Shown here: positions 13,201 through 25,384 of the stretch, in pieces
Layout of the letters: every line of letters starts with the position of its first letter
Numbering within the stretch: position 1 is the first letter of the stretch
NCBI RefSeq assembly: GCF_028453695.1
Contig: NC_135779.1
Location: forward strand, 12,040,831 to 12,104,830
Reading direction: 5' to 3'
DNA: 64,000 bases
Source of the DNA: Augochlora pura
Taxonomy: Eukaryota; Arthropoda; Insecta; Hymenoptera; Halictidae
The notes under the pieces: model-generated
The model's input: the letters and a program-made list of their open reading frames with translations, nothing else
Database searches by the model: none
What the model was told of the DNA's origin: nothing
Made by a program: the position numbers and the translations under genes

Positions 13201-14600
13201 TATGAGGATATTGAGATGGAACTCCTTTGTGCGATTGGAAATGGCAAAGGGATTTTCTTGGGACGCCGTTGCCACGTCACGCTCGAAAAGTCACAATGAA
13301 CTGAACACACCGGACACGTCTTGTCACCGAGCATACGCCATAATTTGGGGCCGGGTACTGATATTTTCACTCTAATTAAGTCAACAACTAAATGAACATA
13401 TGACGATACTTGCGATGGTTTCGTAATACTCACCCTCCCTTAGGCGTTTTTGTCAATCGCGCGTCGTTCAATCTGTATTTCGTAAGATTGGAGCGTACTA
13501 TAACGCTTCACATGCTTCTCCACTGAATATTAAACAATTTGTTGTTTTTTAACAAGTATACTTGTAGTAATATTTCTTCGTGACGAGTACGATAAATTCT
13601 CTCCAATTAAAACGCTAAATGGAAAGAAAAATGTACGATTTGGTAATATATGAACTTTGATATTCATTATTAAATTAAGTATTTTATGAAACTGTTGTAT
13701 TTAAAGAAAATGTTTTTAAAGAGATCGTACGAGCTGGCTGGTTAGTACTTGGCATATTGAATAAAGATATGTTGGAAGTGTTGAATGTTTAATGTAATAA
13801 CTATATCCAAAAACGACTAGTAATTTTGCAATATGAAATAAAAATTACGAAACCAGTCACTTGACTTGGTAGGTTCAGTGTTAAAAAAATTGGTGAAAGA
13901 AGGAACTTTGATTCGAAAGAAACGACGCAAACCACTGTTCAAAGCAAGACTTATAATTAACTGCAGATGCACTTGTAAATTCATACTTTTATTCTCCGAT
14001 TTCGAGAAACTGTAACTAAATGCAAGTTTCACTTTAACAGCCGTAGACATGAATAAAATTTCTCTATTATGTGGAAGGTTTATAACCATGAACGTACCAT
14101 TATTCATAATATTTAAATATTGAATAAGATATTTGCAAAAAACATGATAGACATCTCACTCCATTTTTCTAAAAATTAATCTTACACTGAATTAATCGAA
14201 TTTCAAGAGCTCGGCCAAATCTGATCAAAGAATACTATCGCCCACGTATAACTGACGCGACAATGACCATAGTGGAGATAAAAACTCCGACAAACTCGAT
14301 CGAACGCCCACAGTGTTCGACAAGGAACGAAAAGGTCGCCGACGATTTTCCTAGGAAACAGAGGGGTTAAGTTACAGATCGGAAGGACACTTCCTAGCCG
14401 TGTCGGAAACAGAAGGATATCCTCGTGGTAAAGAAGCCACGGCGGTGCAGCGTGTGTCAAAGGGTTTCCACCTTTTTTTCATCGTGAGAACGCCCGTTCC
14501 GTTTTCGTTTTTCCTCGCGCTGGTTCGCGGAACAGGTCGAAGAAATCCTTGGATTCCGCTAAAACGATCGGCGCAGGTTGCTACTTGTCGAGTCACCGGG

Positions 14601-14603
<3 letters not shown>

Positions 14604-14642
<39 letters not shown>
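14604..14642. repeat. (GA) microsatellite, about 19.5 units
   Basis: Perfect GA repeat of 39 nt, likely length-polymorphic. Confidence 0.95.
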
Positions 14643-14644
<2 letters not shown>

Positions 14645-15179
14645 AGGCCGACTTTAGATCGTCTTTTTTCTCTCGTTCGAGTCTGGTCAGAAGCTCTCGA
14701 TTCCGAAGGTGAATGAAATCATTCCAAGTACCCCGAACCACCGACTAATTGCTAGCGCTTTACAGGATTCCCGAAATTCCAGTTCGAGTTGTCCGACCTT
14801 GCTCCGCAGACGCGCGGCGTCCCCTGCCTCTACGAAACGGATCCTCGTTTCCCATCATTACACGGGCCGTCTCGAAACAACGAGAAACGACCGCTTTTTG
14901 TTCGCTCGGTGTTCATTAGGCAAAAATTACGGAATCGTGAATGTAATTGACCGTGTCTAGTTGAATTATAGGGTAGCGGAGTCGGTTACTGTGCCTTCGG
15001 TTCCTTCTCTGTCATAATTAACTTTATATTCATCGAATAAAGTGTACCAAATTTTTCTATACTTTTCGTCCGTTTATTGTTTAATAGAAATATTTGATAC
15101 GCTTCAAGTCTGAAAAGAAATCGAGAACACAGCGTTTAATCATCCGGAATTGAACCAAGAGAGAAAAATATAGAAAAAA

Positions 15180-15236
15180 GGATAGATAGATAAATGAATG
15201 GATAGATGTAGAGAAAGAGAGAGAGAGAGGAAAGAG
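15180..15236. repeat. GATA-like repeat followed by GA repeat
   Basis: Imperfect GATA/GATG units (15180-15208) grade into a GA-rich purine tract (15210-15236). Confidence 0.75.
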
Positions 15237-17018
15237 AATAAGAGAACGAAGGCGGGAACTCCCCGACCGACATCCTATCGCGCCCGAACCGCCGAAAAAG
15301 AGCTGTCGAAGAAAAGGAACAGAATAGGCAGAATTTACACCGGTGTTCCGCTCGTTACGGCCCTGCATCTGTAACGAAGTAACGGATACGTATCCTTCGT
15401 CGAATAGGGCCCCGGCTCCGCACGCGCACATTCTCTCCGGGCCGCACCGATTCGCACGCACACGACGGCTCCCGATCGTTTCGATCTGGGGTGAGGCTCA
15501 TGAACAATTGCAATTATGGGCCTTCGCTCGAGTTGATTTATAAGTGGAGTCATTCCCTCCTCGCCCGTCGCACCCACACGGTCGACCAGCAGCTCGCGTA
15601 ATCTCCCGGCGAGTTTGCTCCTTTCGTTTCGGCGATTGCGTACCTTCGCGACTCGTCTGCCCTTCTGCTACGCGCACGGTGTATCATTACGCGCTGTTCA
15701 TATTTTACGGGTTTACCGGTATCACAATACTACCGTGATCAGGGGAGAGCTGACAGCTCGACCGCGGATCTCTCGCCGAAATAAAAGTTGTCTTCGTTAA
15801 TTGGAAGATATAGGAACTACGTGGACGTTTATTTGTTTTCTTAATAATTCCAGGGAGTCGAGAGCTATGGAATAATACTTTCAAACTGTTTGCATCATTG
15901 TGCTACTTTACATTTGATCCATTTTTCTTACGGATGCATAAAGTTCGCAGTACAGTGATAGCAAATGTAGATTTCGTTGAAAATATTTGATAATTTGCAG
16001 AAATTACAATAAAGAAATTTCGCAGAAATATTTCAGTCAGTTTTTAATACAATTTGACTTAAATTACTATGTCTTATTTGGTATTTAACGCTAGATTTAA
16101 TTTTCGTTTATTGAAATTAGTAGGAATATATACTTGGCACAATGTTTTCGATATAATTTTAATCATTTCGAATAAATTCATCACGATTCTTAGATTCTTT
16201 ATAAAGGAATAAAATCCGCGTTCTAGTAAATATTCTCATTTTATGAAACAACATACGTTAGTCCCCTATTAAGGAACAAATTTTATTAGGCAAATATAGA
16301 CATGAAACGACATTCAAATCAGATTATATTCATATCATTCGATTTAGATGGAATTCATTCTCATCTCGCGTTGGTCCGCAGAATCGCCCCCAAAATATCT
16401 GTTGCAGCTGATGCGTATTGGTTGAGCACCCCGCATAAATTCTAGCGCGATGATCACAGCTCGCCTAGGGGTACTAACTGAATTCCGGGAAGAGTAGAAT
16501 CGTCCCTTAGGGAAATAAGTCCTTGTTAATAGGGGGGACGGGGATCCTGCTTAAACACATACAACGCCACGAAGGGTGGCGATGAGCATTTACATGTATT
16601 CTTGCCTACTGAGATTTCCTGGACGATGATGACGGGCACTTTCGGGCTTGGGATTATACAAGATGAATTTTTTTTATTCACGTTCCATCCAATTCACATT
16701 TGTTTTTCAAGTCGTAATACGCAGCATAATAATACAGATGGCCTGCACATCATCTTGACAAATTGTTTGAAAGTTTCGTAACGGATATACATTTTATTTA
16801 TAAAATGCATTTTATACGAACGAGTTGCATTTATACGAATATTATATTTATATATTACAGATCGATTTAACATAAAGAAATGATTTTAACAATGGAGTTG
16901 AACGAAAGAAACGATGGTCGTGTTAAAGAATGCATCCTATGCGGAATTGTATGTTGTTATATAGCATCGCACGAATCCGAACAAATTAATCACTGAAAAA
17001 GAGAAAGTAAGAATTCTG

Positions 17019-17175
17019 TTCGATAAGAAATATCTTGAAAAGGGAACAACGAACGAGCATTTGACAATTTCAAGTAGCTGTTACTTCGAATAAAAATGAT
17101 TTCATTCTATGAAGCTACTATTTTATAAAAACTCTTCGATAAGAAATATCTTCAGAGGGAGACAACTGTCGAACA
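17019..17175. repeat. Diverged direct duplication, 116-bp period
   Basis: The 18-mer TTCGATAAGAAATATCTT occurs perfectly at 17019 and 17135. It is followed in both by related purine-rich sequence (GGGAACAAC versus GGGAGACAACT). Similarity fades beyond about 45 bp. Confidence 0.6.
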
Positions 17176-18336
17176 ATTACTTCGCAACTTTCGAGTAAAC
17201 AAAACAGAAAAATCAGGGTCTCGTATCCATTTTATCGTCGCTCTACAGGCGAGAGCGCAAATAAACGAGGATTCCAGAAAAGAGTGTTACACAATGGTAG
17301 AATTGTGTAATTTCGAGGGAACAATGGAAAGTCGGTTACATTTTTGTGGGACGGAGGGGGGAGGCGGCGGCGCGTTTTTAAGCGCGTTCCTTTTACGACC
17401 GCGACGAGAAAGGGAGAAACAAGGGACGCGACGGGGGCGCAGAAAAGAACGCGAATATGAGCGCGCGACGAATCGTCCGGCAAATACGTGGATTTTTCAG
17501 GGGAGTCGGGAACGAGTCCCGCTATTGTCCTCCGTCGATATTAACGGCAATCGATTCGCCCCGGATCCGTGGCGGCGATCGTCACTCCCCGTCTCCTGGT
17601 TTCTTGTTCCTCGTCGCTACCGCTGAACATGAATAGCCGCAGTTTTTCGTCTGCCATCAGGAATTTCCTTTCTTGCGAGATTGCCGGGGGAGAAAATGAA
17701 GCGCCAGTCGATATTACGTTGATTATCTAACGTTTTTTGCCCAGCCATTTTACAGGCCTTTGTACAGCCATTTTTATCATGCTGTCCCGTGTCTGTACCA
17801 TCGTTCCCGCGTGTTCCGAATGTTTCGAGCGTTTCTCCTTTTATGGAAATCGACGTTTGCGGGAACCGTAAAACAGCGTTTGGTGTCGATCGTTTTGAAG
17901 TTTTTCTCGATGAAAACGATTAAGAGCTTTTATCGTCGAACAGTGAATGATTGAGTTAATCGATCGGTAACATTAAGCCAGTCGCTGATTGAAAGGGAAG
18001 AAAGTCAAGAATTGTTAATTTTTTAATGAAACTGGAAAGATGTTTCGATGTAGTTCCATTAAGAATCATCTTTATCGTGTTTCTTACTTTACCATATTTT
18101 TCATACCGCATGTGGAAGAGAAGAGAATACATCACGAGTAACAATTGAAAGAAATTTGATCATTAATTGCGGTTAAGAGAAATGCTCAATTTGATAATTG
18201 CGATTTATGGTTGACATGGATGTAATCGTTAAATGCCATTACTAAAGAGAATAATTTAATTAGAAGCACTACATGCATAGAAAATGTAATCTAATTTCGG
18301 ATTTATTAATATTTGTGAGGTATAAAATTTAAGTGG

Positions 18337-18375
18337 TTTTTAATTAAATAAATATTTTTAATTAAATAAAAAAAT
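18337..18375. repeat. Two copies of an 18-bp AT-rich unit
   Basis: TTTTTAATTAAATAAATA is immediately repeated as TTTTTAATTAAATAAAAA. Confidence 0.75.
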
Positions 18376-19330
18376 TTTATTAGGAATGGTAAGAACGGGG
18401 AGACTGTATTTTGTTTCGCCTTTATCATGGAAAATCCTGCAGCTGTTCAAACAAGTTCTCTTTCTCAATTGGTCATAAATATGTAAACTCGCGCGAGACG
18501 CTCGCTGTACAAATTGGAATTGGTTTTAAGTAAGCTTACTTCGTAACATAATTCCGGGACAAGGAGTGTAGACAATTTTATCCGCGCGGATGCTCCTTAA
18601 AATGGCGATATTTGTAGCTGCTCATTGAATTTCGTGGGTTCCCGAGCCGACGTCGAATCATGTGAGAACGTGGAAAATAATCGAGCATTTTATGAACCCT
18701 GTAAAGAATTGATTCAACGGTGTCGGACAAAACTGGTGAAAGCCGCCGATGCGTACACGAATCGTGTTCCGAAACGCGTACACGCAAAAGTGTAGGGTCC
18801 GGCGTAAAAGTCGCGCGGCCTGGAAAGTACTATAATCTGGTTTTTACGACCGAAAAGTCGCACGGTAGCGTGTAAACTTGCGAGCCGCTGGGTCCCCTGT
18901 AATCCGGTAACTCAAGACAGGAAACCTCGTCGAAATTCCAGTTTCGAATCTCTACCGAAATTCGGAGTCGAAGCCCCACGGAATCGTCGCCATCTGTTGC
19001 GCCGCGAAATCGGCGCGTCCCGGTCGCAATTTCCAGAAGAATTATTCAGAAGCGCAAAAAAAGATCGTGTACATCGCTGATACGACGCCTCGACACCTTA
19101 TAATTTCGAATTCTGTGGCCTCGACTCCTGTTATAATCATGTAAAGCCATGTTCGGCAATGTAATTCGCGATGGCTTCGCAATTACGTAAAGTTACAATC
19201 TCTTGACCAACGGGTTTAACGACAAATTGGCTACACTGTTGATTAAATCTTTCTACAATTTCTCTTGGTAGAAAAATGATATAACAAACTAATGAAATAT
19301 TGAATTAAGTAAATAATGGATTGATAACAC

Positions 19331-19430
19331 ATTGAACCGATGAAACGGTAGATCGATAAAGTATCGAACCGATTGTATAATAGATCGATGAAATAAAATA
19401 GACTGGTTGAAGAATCGCTGAGATAAAGTT
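19331..19430. repeat. Three degenerate copies of a ~33-bp unit
   Basis: Units begin at about 19331, 19363 and 19396. They share an ATTGAACCGAT-like head and a GATCGATAAA-like tail, with strong divergence in the third copy. Confidence 0.55.
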
Positions 19431-21843
19431 CATAATTTGATAGCGTTTTAGGGTATAAACGAGGGATCGAATCGATTAGATTTTTTTATTCTTCCATCGC
19501 GAATCGACGATCGTGATCGCCCGAGTTTCGTGGTATATTTCCATTAGAACACGCCAGTTAAAATTCGACTACGAAATTGTTTCTTAGAACCGGCTAGAAA
19601 GCCAGCCCGCGTTCCATTCTCTGGCAAGATAATGCCGCACGCGGAGCGGTCGCTTTACTTTTGCATCACTTTAATATTAATGTTACTGTCCCCCCTTTGT
19701 GCGGCTCGGTATAATAACGTCGTGGCCGATGTTGTACATATGTACACCGCAGCTCGTAATTATTCGGACGACTTTAAACGTTCCAAAGAATGCCACGCTC
19801 GTGAAATAAAAGCATTGTCAAGTTTATACGTTCCATTGCGGCGCAACAATTATTTGCTATTCTGTTACTGAAATTCTGTTTGTCGAATCAGAATTCTTTT
19901 CGAAATCTGCTTCATTGTTTTCGAAAAAGGTTAAACCAGTTTTGTTAATATCGTTTCACATGCTTTATTCTGCGCTTGTTAACGCATTCTTCTTTTCTTT
20001 CCATAAAAAATTTCGTCTTTTAACACCTTATAATTTGCTTAGATTTAAAAATAAATATTTACGCTGATCTATTATATCAGCCTAATTTTATTAGAATATA
20101 ATATTTCTGTAAAATATAAGGATTGATTTAATTAAGTAAAATACAATAATTTTACGAAATTTCGAACGTGACAGTGAAAGTGTTATTTAAAAAGCGTTAC
20201 TGAAAAATTCCAAACAGTTTAGAGTTACATAAAAGTTCCTATCGAATCTTGTGCATCGTTTAAAAACATTCGGCAAGCCGCGCGGACATAGAGGCCTGCA
20301 GTTTAATTACGAATGATTTATAAACCGGCGCGTCGTGCACGTCGGATGAAAGGATAGTTTTTTGCTGGTCGCGGAACGAAATTCTAGCTCACGTCAGCGA
20401 CGTGTGTTCTGTACGGTTCGCAAACGAGCCCGGGGGATACATAGGAAGTTTAGATAACCGCTCTATCGAGCATAAATTATGCGCGCCATTAGAGTTGGTA
20501 ACTATGGTTCATGGGCGAGTATGCATCGCTGGACGGCAACTGATACCGATAGATAAAGGCGGAAGGAAAGTGGACGGGGAGGGTTGAAATCGCGAAACAT
20601 TACCCGGATTTCCGTGTTCGGTTTTGCTTGGGCATATCGAACGCTATGCAGGACGTGCAACATAAGTATGGACATGAGCGGGACGCGAAAAAACTGTTTG
20701 CGCGGATCTTCATCGTGATACGCTATTGAAAATCTGATGCGGTACACAGGTAACGCGATGATAGGTCTTTATGTCGGTGTTCGAAAATGTTTCGGAACTT
20801 TTTTGAAAACCGCATCGGAATAATCATAATTTATATATGTTGCTATTGGACGATGGTTTTCACATTACAAGCTCTAATAAGAACAGATACAGAAGAATTC
20901 TTTAAATTAGAAATTTTTGTCTGACTCAAATCAATAACACTTGGTTTAACTGTTCAAAAAGAGTTTCGAAACATTGTTGCCAGAGCTAAATATTTAATGA
21001 ATAATTTTGCCCCAACTTTTCTGTACTATTGTCGCTTATGTTATTGGTTGATCGCGAACTACAACTTGTATTTCTTTATCTTTGTAACAAATGATTTTGA
21101 CCAGTAAACACTAAATAAATAATAATAATAAGGTTTGCATATGTTATATTTCGGGTTTCTAAATACATAGATGGCTTAAAAAGAAGCCAAAATTGCTTTC
21201 GCAACAATCCAACCCTATTTCACATAAGATTTTTGTAAATTGTCAGCCGATACGAATCTCAAGCAAATTCCGGGCGCTAAATAAGAAAAGAATTCGACAG
21301 TCGTTGTACACGTATTCCGCGTTGCAGTGTCCATCGTAAGAAGGTCTTCGAAGTCTTCGAAACGTCTTCGCAGTCGATACTCTTCTGCTCCAGGTTTTTG
21401 CCCTTTCTCCGAAGTCTGTTTCCCGACCATATCGAACGCAACTCCGAAGTCATATTATTCGCTCGACTTGCAAATAACCCGGCGTCATGCTACGTCGATC
21501 TTTCCGATCGCATAGCCGGGTTCTTCTCTATGCAGTCGTCTTTTTGCAAAGCTGCACAGGATGCAACGGCAGTTTTCGTTTTAATTAAAGGGTATCTCGT
21601 TCTTGCATCACCGGCGGAAATTTTTCTTGAATATCCACCGGGCTGAACAGTTACGATTCTGTTCCGCTGGACACGGTGTTCGTTAAATTGCCCATTTGTT
21701 TGCTTACCGTTTGTCGAACGTAACGCGATCGTCGCCGGCAGAAGTCGATCGGCACTCGGAGCCATCGATTTCACGGCTATCGTGCTCTATCGCTTTATCT
21801 TCGCTCGTTTTTCTTCCGACTGTCTTCCATATCTCGCCTTTTA

Positions 21844-21879
21844 CTCTCTCTCTCTCTCTCTTTCTTTCTCTCTCTTCCC
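21844..21879. repeat. CT microsatellite, pyrimidine-only 36 nt
   Basis: CT dinucleotides are interrupted by TTTC units, with no purine inside the tract. Confidence 0.85.
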
Positions 21880-22777
21880 GCCCGGGCATAAATTCAACGA
21901 ACAATAAACCCCCATCTATCTGTAGATACACTTTAATATAACAATCCGCTTTTTTCCTGCCTCGAGAAGAACATACAAACCGTACACGGAGAATTGTGCC
22001 GGGGTAATGAGTTCTCTTTACGACCGTAACGATCATCAATATAATCGAAATGGTAGGGGGATCGCGGGATCGCCTTCGTGTTTCTGCCTTCGCGATTCTT
22101 TGTTTGTCTTTCCGTTCTTCCCTTTTGATAGGAGATCACATCTAAATCACGCTGGGCGCAGGCCGCTCGTAAAGCGATGCGATGCTCTGCTACGAATCCC
22201 GAACCATAAAGTAATTTACGTCGGAGCCGTAAACTTTTCGATGGAGGACCCTTTATTGAATTTTAAACTGATCTTCGTCTGTCACATATTGCTCGTGTTG
22301 CAGCGTTCAATGCGTTGCACGCAGTCACTTCGAAATCATTCAATTCCATTACTAGCAAGTTGCCAGGAAAATATAAAATGGCGATATTTATGGAAATTTT
22401 CAACAGTCCGGAAAATAACTAAAAACTCTATTTATTTTTGCTACTCCAAAGTTGTATTTAGCTTTGATAAAATGTGTATTTCACAACAATATTAGTGCAA
22501 GCTAATAATTTAACGCGATTATTAGAAACTGAGAGAAAAATGATATTCGATCATTCAACGATTGACGTTTTTATATTACGCAAGCGAACAGCAAAAATGT
22601 GAATTCGAATAAAGATTCATGGAGGAATAATTACACTGTGTGTCTCTATGTAAAATGAGAATTGTTTTAATGAATTACAAGGAACGGAAGTTAAATAAAA
22701 ATCTATTTCATCGTGTAATTTCAATAAATCAAGTTAAATTTATATCGTTATTATCAAGTAAATATCGTTAAATTTAT

Positions 22778-22950
22778 CCGGTGCCTTCACCATTTGCAAT
22801 ATCAAGTTCTATTGAAGTATAATTCTCCTTTCAATAATTTCAATAAATTAGGGAGTCTAAGAGGATTTTTAAACTCTTCCAATGTCTTCACTGTTCACAA
22901 TTGCGATTTAAATTTATTTCTCCTTTGAATAGTTTTACCAAATTGGAGAA
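22778..22950. repeat. Diverged tandem duplication (~101-bp period) upstream of exon A
   Basis: Segments 22778-22854 and 22879-22950 align through CC(G/A)(G/A)TG(C/T)CTTCAC at the start, TTCTCCTTT in the middle and AAATTAGGGA / AAATTGGAGA at the end. A fragment of the same pattern (AATTTCAATAAATCAAG) occurs just before, near 22720. The array ends 110 bp before the exon A acceptor. Confidence 0.6.
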
Positions 22951-23060
22951 AATATACTAACATTTTTATATCGCATATAATTATGTTTAATGTAAGTGTA
23001 TTGCCTGCATCAGAATTCCATAGCACGATTTTAAAGGATCATGTTCTCGTATTGTTTCAG

Positions 23061-23062
23061 GT
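23061..23062 (+). other. Notch: Splice acceptor and split Gly codon of exon A
   Basis: The sequence attgtttcag immediately precedes 23061. The two exon bases gt complete a GGT glycine whose first G belongs to the previous exon, outside the window. Phase 1 is set by the EGF frame that begins with Phe at 23063. Confidence 0.9.
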
Positions 23063-23417
23063 TTCCGTGGCGAACAGTGCGAGGAGAACATCGACGACTG
23101 TCCGGGGAACCTCTGCCAAAACGGAGCGACCTGCGTGGACAGGGTGAACGAGTATTCATGTTTATGTCCCCCATCGTACACGGGCACGCAGTGCGAGCTG
23201 GATGTCGACGAATGTTCCATGCGACCGTCGGTTTGTCACAACGGTGCCACATGCACGAATTCCCCCGGAAGTTACTCTTGCATCTGCGTGAACGGCTGGA
23301 CCGGGCCGGACTGCAGCGTGAACATCGACGATTGCGCCGGTGCGGCCTGTTTCAACGGGGCTACATGCATCGACCGAGTCGGCAGTTTTTACTGTCAGTG
23401 CACCTACGGAAAGACCG
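23061..23417 (+). CDS. Notch: Notch exon A: end of EGF6, EGF7, EGF8, most of EGF9
   Basis: This internal exon encodes part of the extracellular domain of the Notch receptor, the single-pass surface receptor for Delta and Serrate/Jagged. The reading frame starts at 23063, with 23061-23062 completing a split Gly codon, and yields 18 cysteines in perfect EGF spacing. It opens with FRGEQC (C6 of EGF6), then EGF7 (IDDCPGNLC), EGF8 (DVDECSMRPSVC) and EGF9 (NIDDCAGAAC), stopping at YGKTG between C5 and C6 of EGF9. Calcium-binding D-x-D/N-E/D-C starts are present. CQNGATC, CHNGATC and CFNGATC fit the O-fucose consensus in EGF7, EGF8 and EGF9. CxNx4YxCxC in EGF8 fits the Asp/Asn hydroxylation pattern. 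The acceptor is tttcag|gt and the donor is accg|gtgagt; both junctions are phase 1, and the length of 357 nt is divisible by three. EGF8 matters for ligand choice in fly genetics (the jigsaw allele). EGF numbering follows the match, from memory, to fly and human Notch. Confidence 0.98.
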
Positions 23418-25050
23418 GTGAGTGCGCTCGACCGATATCGTACTTATCGATAACGTAGCCGGGGCCTTTTTCGGATCGATTCCGACTCGTTGCTCACCTT
23501 GGAGCTGCACTCTCGCAGAGTATACGCTTCGCGAAATTACATTTTTAATTTCTGCGCCGAGGTAATTGCTAATTGACTCTCCGCTCCTTCTCACTCAACA
23601 CCAAATTAATTGGTAATTGTCAATGCATAGTAATTATCGGAACGACGAGATACTTCGTGTTATTATACCTTCTGCAGACGATCGTTTCGCAATACCGTTT
23701 TTCGTTCGCTGGTTTCAGGGGATTTTTAATGACTCACCGTTATGTAAATGTGGCATTTTCTTTTTAAAATGAGATTATCGTTCGCGAATATTTATGCATG
23801 TTTCTCTGTACGTGGAAATTGTTTTGAGAAAGTCTTGTGTGTACCAAGAATTTTTTTAAATATTTCGTGTAGTAAAAAAGCATTAATCGTATCCGTAATA
23901 GCGCAAAGATGTTTTCATTTCTGGATTAATTGGAGCATATCTTATAATTAGCTGCTCTTTGTAAAATAAAAGTTCAATACAGTTACCCTTTTTTACTCCA
24001 CTTATCTGTTTTTGTTGTAAATCCATAAAATCCGCATTTTATTACAATATAAACACAAGCCGATGCATACTAGTCATTGCTAGTGATACCTGCGTTAAAA
24101 CTGCAACATTGTAAATAAACATCCACGATCTCGTTACATCGCGAGACCGTGTTAAACGCGTCTCTGAATGATATAAATTTCTTGGTGCACAAAGGGCCTA
24201 GTAAAAACGGCCGAAAGATCTCATTTACTAGCCGCGATATCACGATTCTCTGGTTCTCCGTGATTCTTTTGTTGGCACGATGAGACAAGGTAGGTTCTTA
24301 AAAAGGCACCCGAACGGACAAGGCTCTCGCGCGCGTTTCAGCGAATCGCGTCGATTAGCCACGGAACCAGCCACGGTCGATAACAAGGTTGCGGGCTGCG
24401 GCCGTGTCGGTGTTATGCATCGCGAGTGCATCGACAGGCAAGTGCATCTGCACGTGCAACAATATGACGCAGCTTCTCCGCGGACGCGTAGCCCTCCCCC
24501 GGAATCCCGGGATTCCGCAGGCTCACGGCAGCAGCCTAGCCTTACGGAGCGGGGCGACCTTGAGGACTGAAAACGAGTTTCTGTCCTTACTTTCCTACCC
24601 GAGGCCGAAGGAGACGGTTTTCAGATCGATCGTTCCGACAGCGATCGCCAAATACAGGCATCCTTCTTCTGTCCCGGCATTATTGCGATTCCTGCGGTGC
24701 CCCGACCCGGCCAGGAACGACTTTTTCCAGAACGCAAGCTCGGGAAATCTTTAAATGAAGGAATTCGCGCCGCGGCAGCTTGCGGATTCCTTCGGAGACT
24801 TCGATGCCTGGTATGTGCTGTGCTCGGGCGCTTTTAACCCTCCACGCTATTCAGGAAATACATATTGAATTCGCATTCAACCTATGGCTTTCTTTCCAAC
24901 AAATTCCATGTTGTTCATTTAGTTTGTTGCACATACATAGGTATACTCAATCGCACGCCGTTCGGGTCAATTTTATTACAGTCTTTTTAGATATATGTAC
25001 TACATAACGTACCCTTGCACTTAAGTTAAGAAATATGATACATAGTTGCT

Positions 25051-25086
25051 GTTTTTGGATATATATGTATGTGTTTTTGGATATAG
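25051..25086. repeat. Short direct repeat GTTTTTGGATATA, 22-bp period
   Basis: A perfect 13-mer repeats at 25051 and 25073, adjoining the dispersed element that begins near 25104. Confidence 0.7.
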
Positions 25087-25103
25087 TAAATCGTCTTGAC
25101 ATT

Positions 25104-25384
25104 GGATAAAAATTTGTATTGTGTCAGTGAAAATTTTACTTCCCAATTTCATTATAGTTGTTTAGTTTTTAATTTCTATTTCATTGTTTTATTTTCATCT
25201 TCCTTTCTTTTTTCAACTTTTTAAATTTCTTTTTAGATTGACGATCTCCTATCTTTTTCATTGGTCTTATGTGTTAAATAAAACAATATTGCAGTATAAA
25301 CGATGTATTTTATGCTTTTAATTTAATAAGATGTATAGTTAAAACATCGAATTTTTACTCAAATGTTAACAACGTGGAAATTCT
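25104..25384 (+). repeat. Dispersed repeat, copy 1 (partner at 44714-44957)
   Basis: This segment aligns collinearly with 44714-44957. Shared words in order are AAATTTGTATTGT, TTGTTTAGTT-like, TTTCATT, ATCTTTTTC, AATAAxACAATATTG, TAAACxATG, AATAAGATG, GTTAAAA and CTCAAATGTTAACA. Gaps of up to about 15 bp separate conserved blocks. No coding capacity, terminal repeats or target duplications were identified, so the element class is unknown. Confidence 0.65.

Larger units (their letters stand above)
1..23060 (+). other. Notch: Notch intron, 3' part (upstream of exon A), no gene seen
   Basis: This stretch has no EGF-like coding block in any frame and no recognisable domain on either strand, so I read it as the end of the large intron that precedes exon A. 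The intron starts outside the window. It ends in a pyrimidine-biased acceptor with a cag at 23058-23060. Its composition alternates between AT-rich stretches and GC-rich, CpG-rich blocks, roughly at 1600-2760, 4860-5790, 6560-7830, 8530-9320, 12340-13060 and 17220-17640. These blocks contain open frames of 100-230 codons that look like chance ORFs, being rich in Arg, Ser, Pro and Leu and low in complexity. Tandem repeats and a foldback inside the interval are listed separately. I cannot exclude unrecognised noncoding RNAs or enhancers. Confidence 0.8.

Noticed and set aside
12583..13275. 230-codon - strand open frame
   Set aside because: Its composition is Leu/Ser/Pro low complexity from the antisense of a GA-rich tract; no domain.
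22987..23252. Minus-strand open frames opposite exon A (and similar ones opposite exons B and C at 27149-27412 and 44158-44400)
   Set aside because: They are antisense shadows of cysteine-rich Notch exons, with no independent features.
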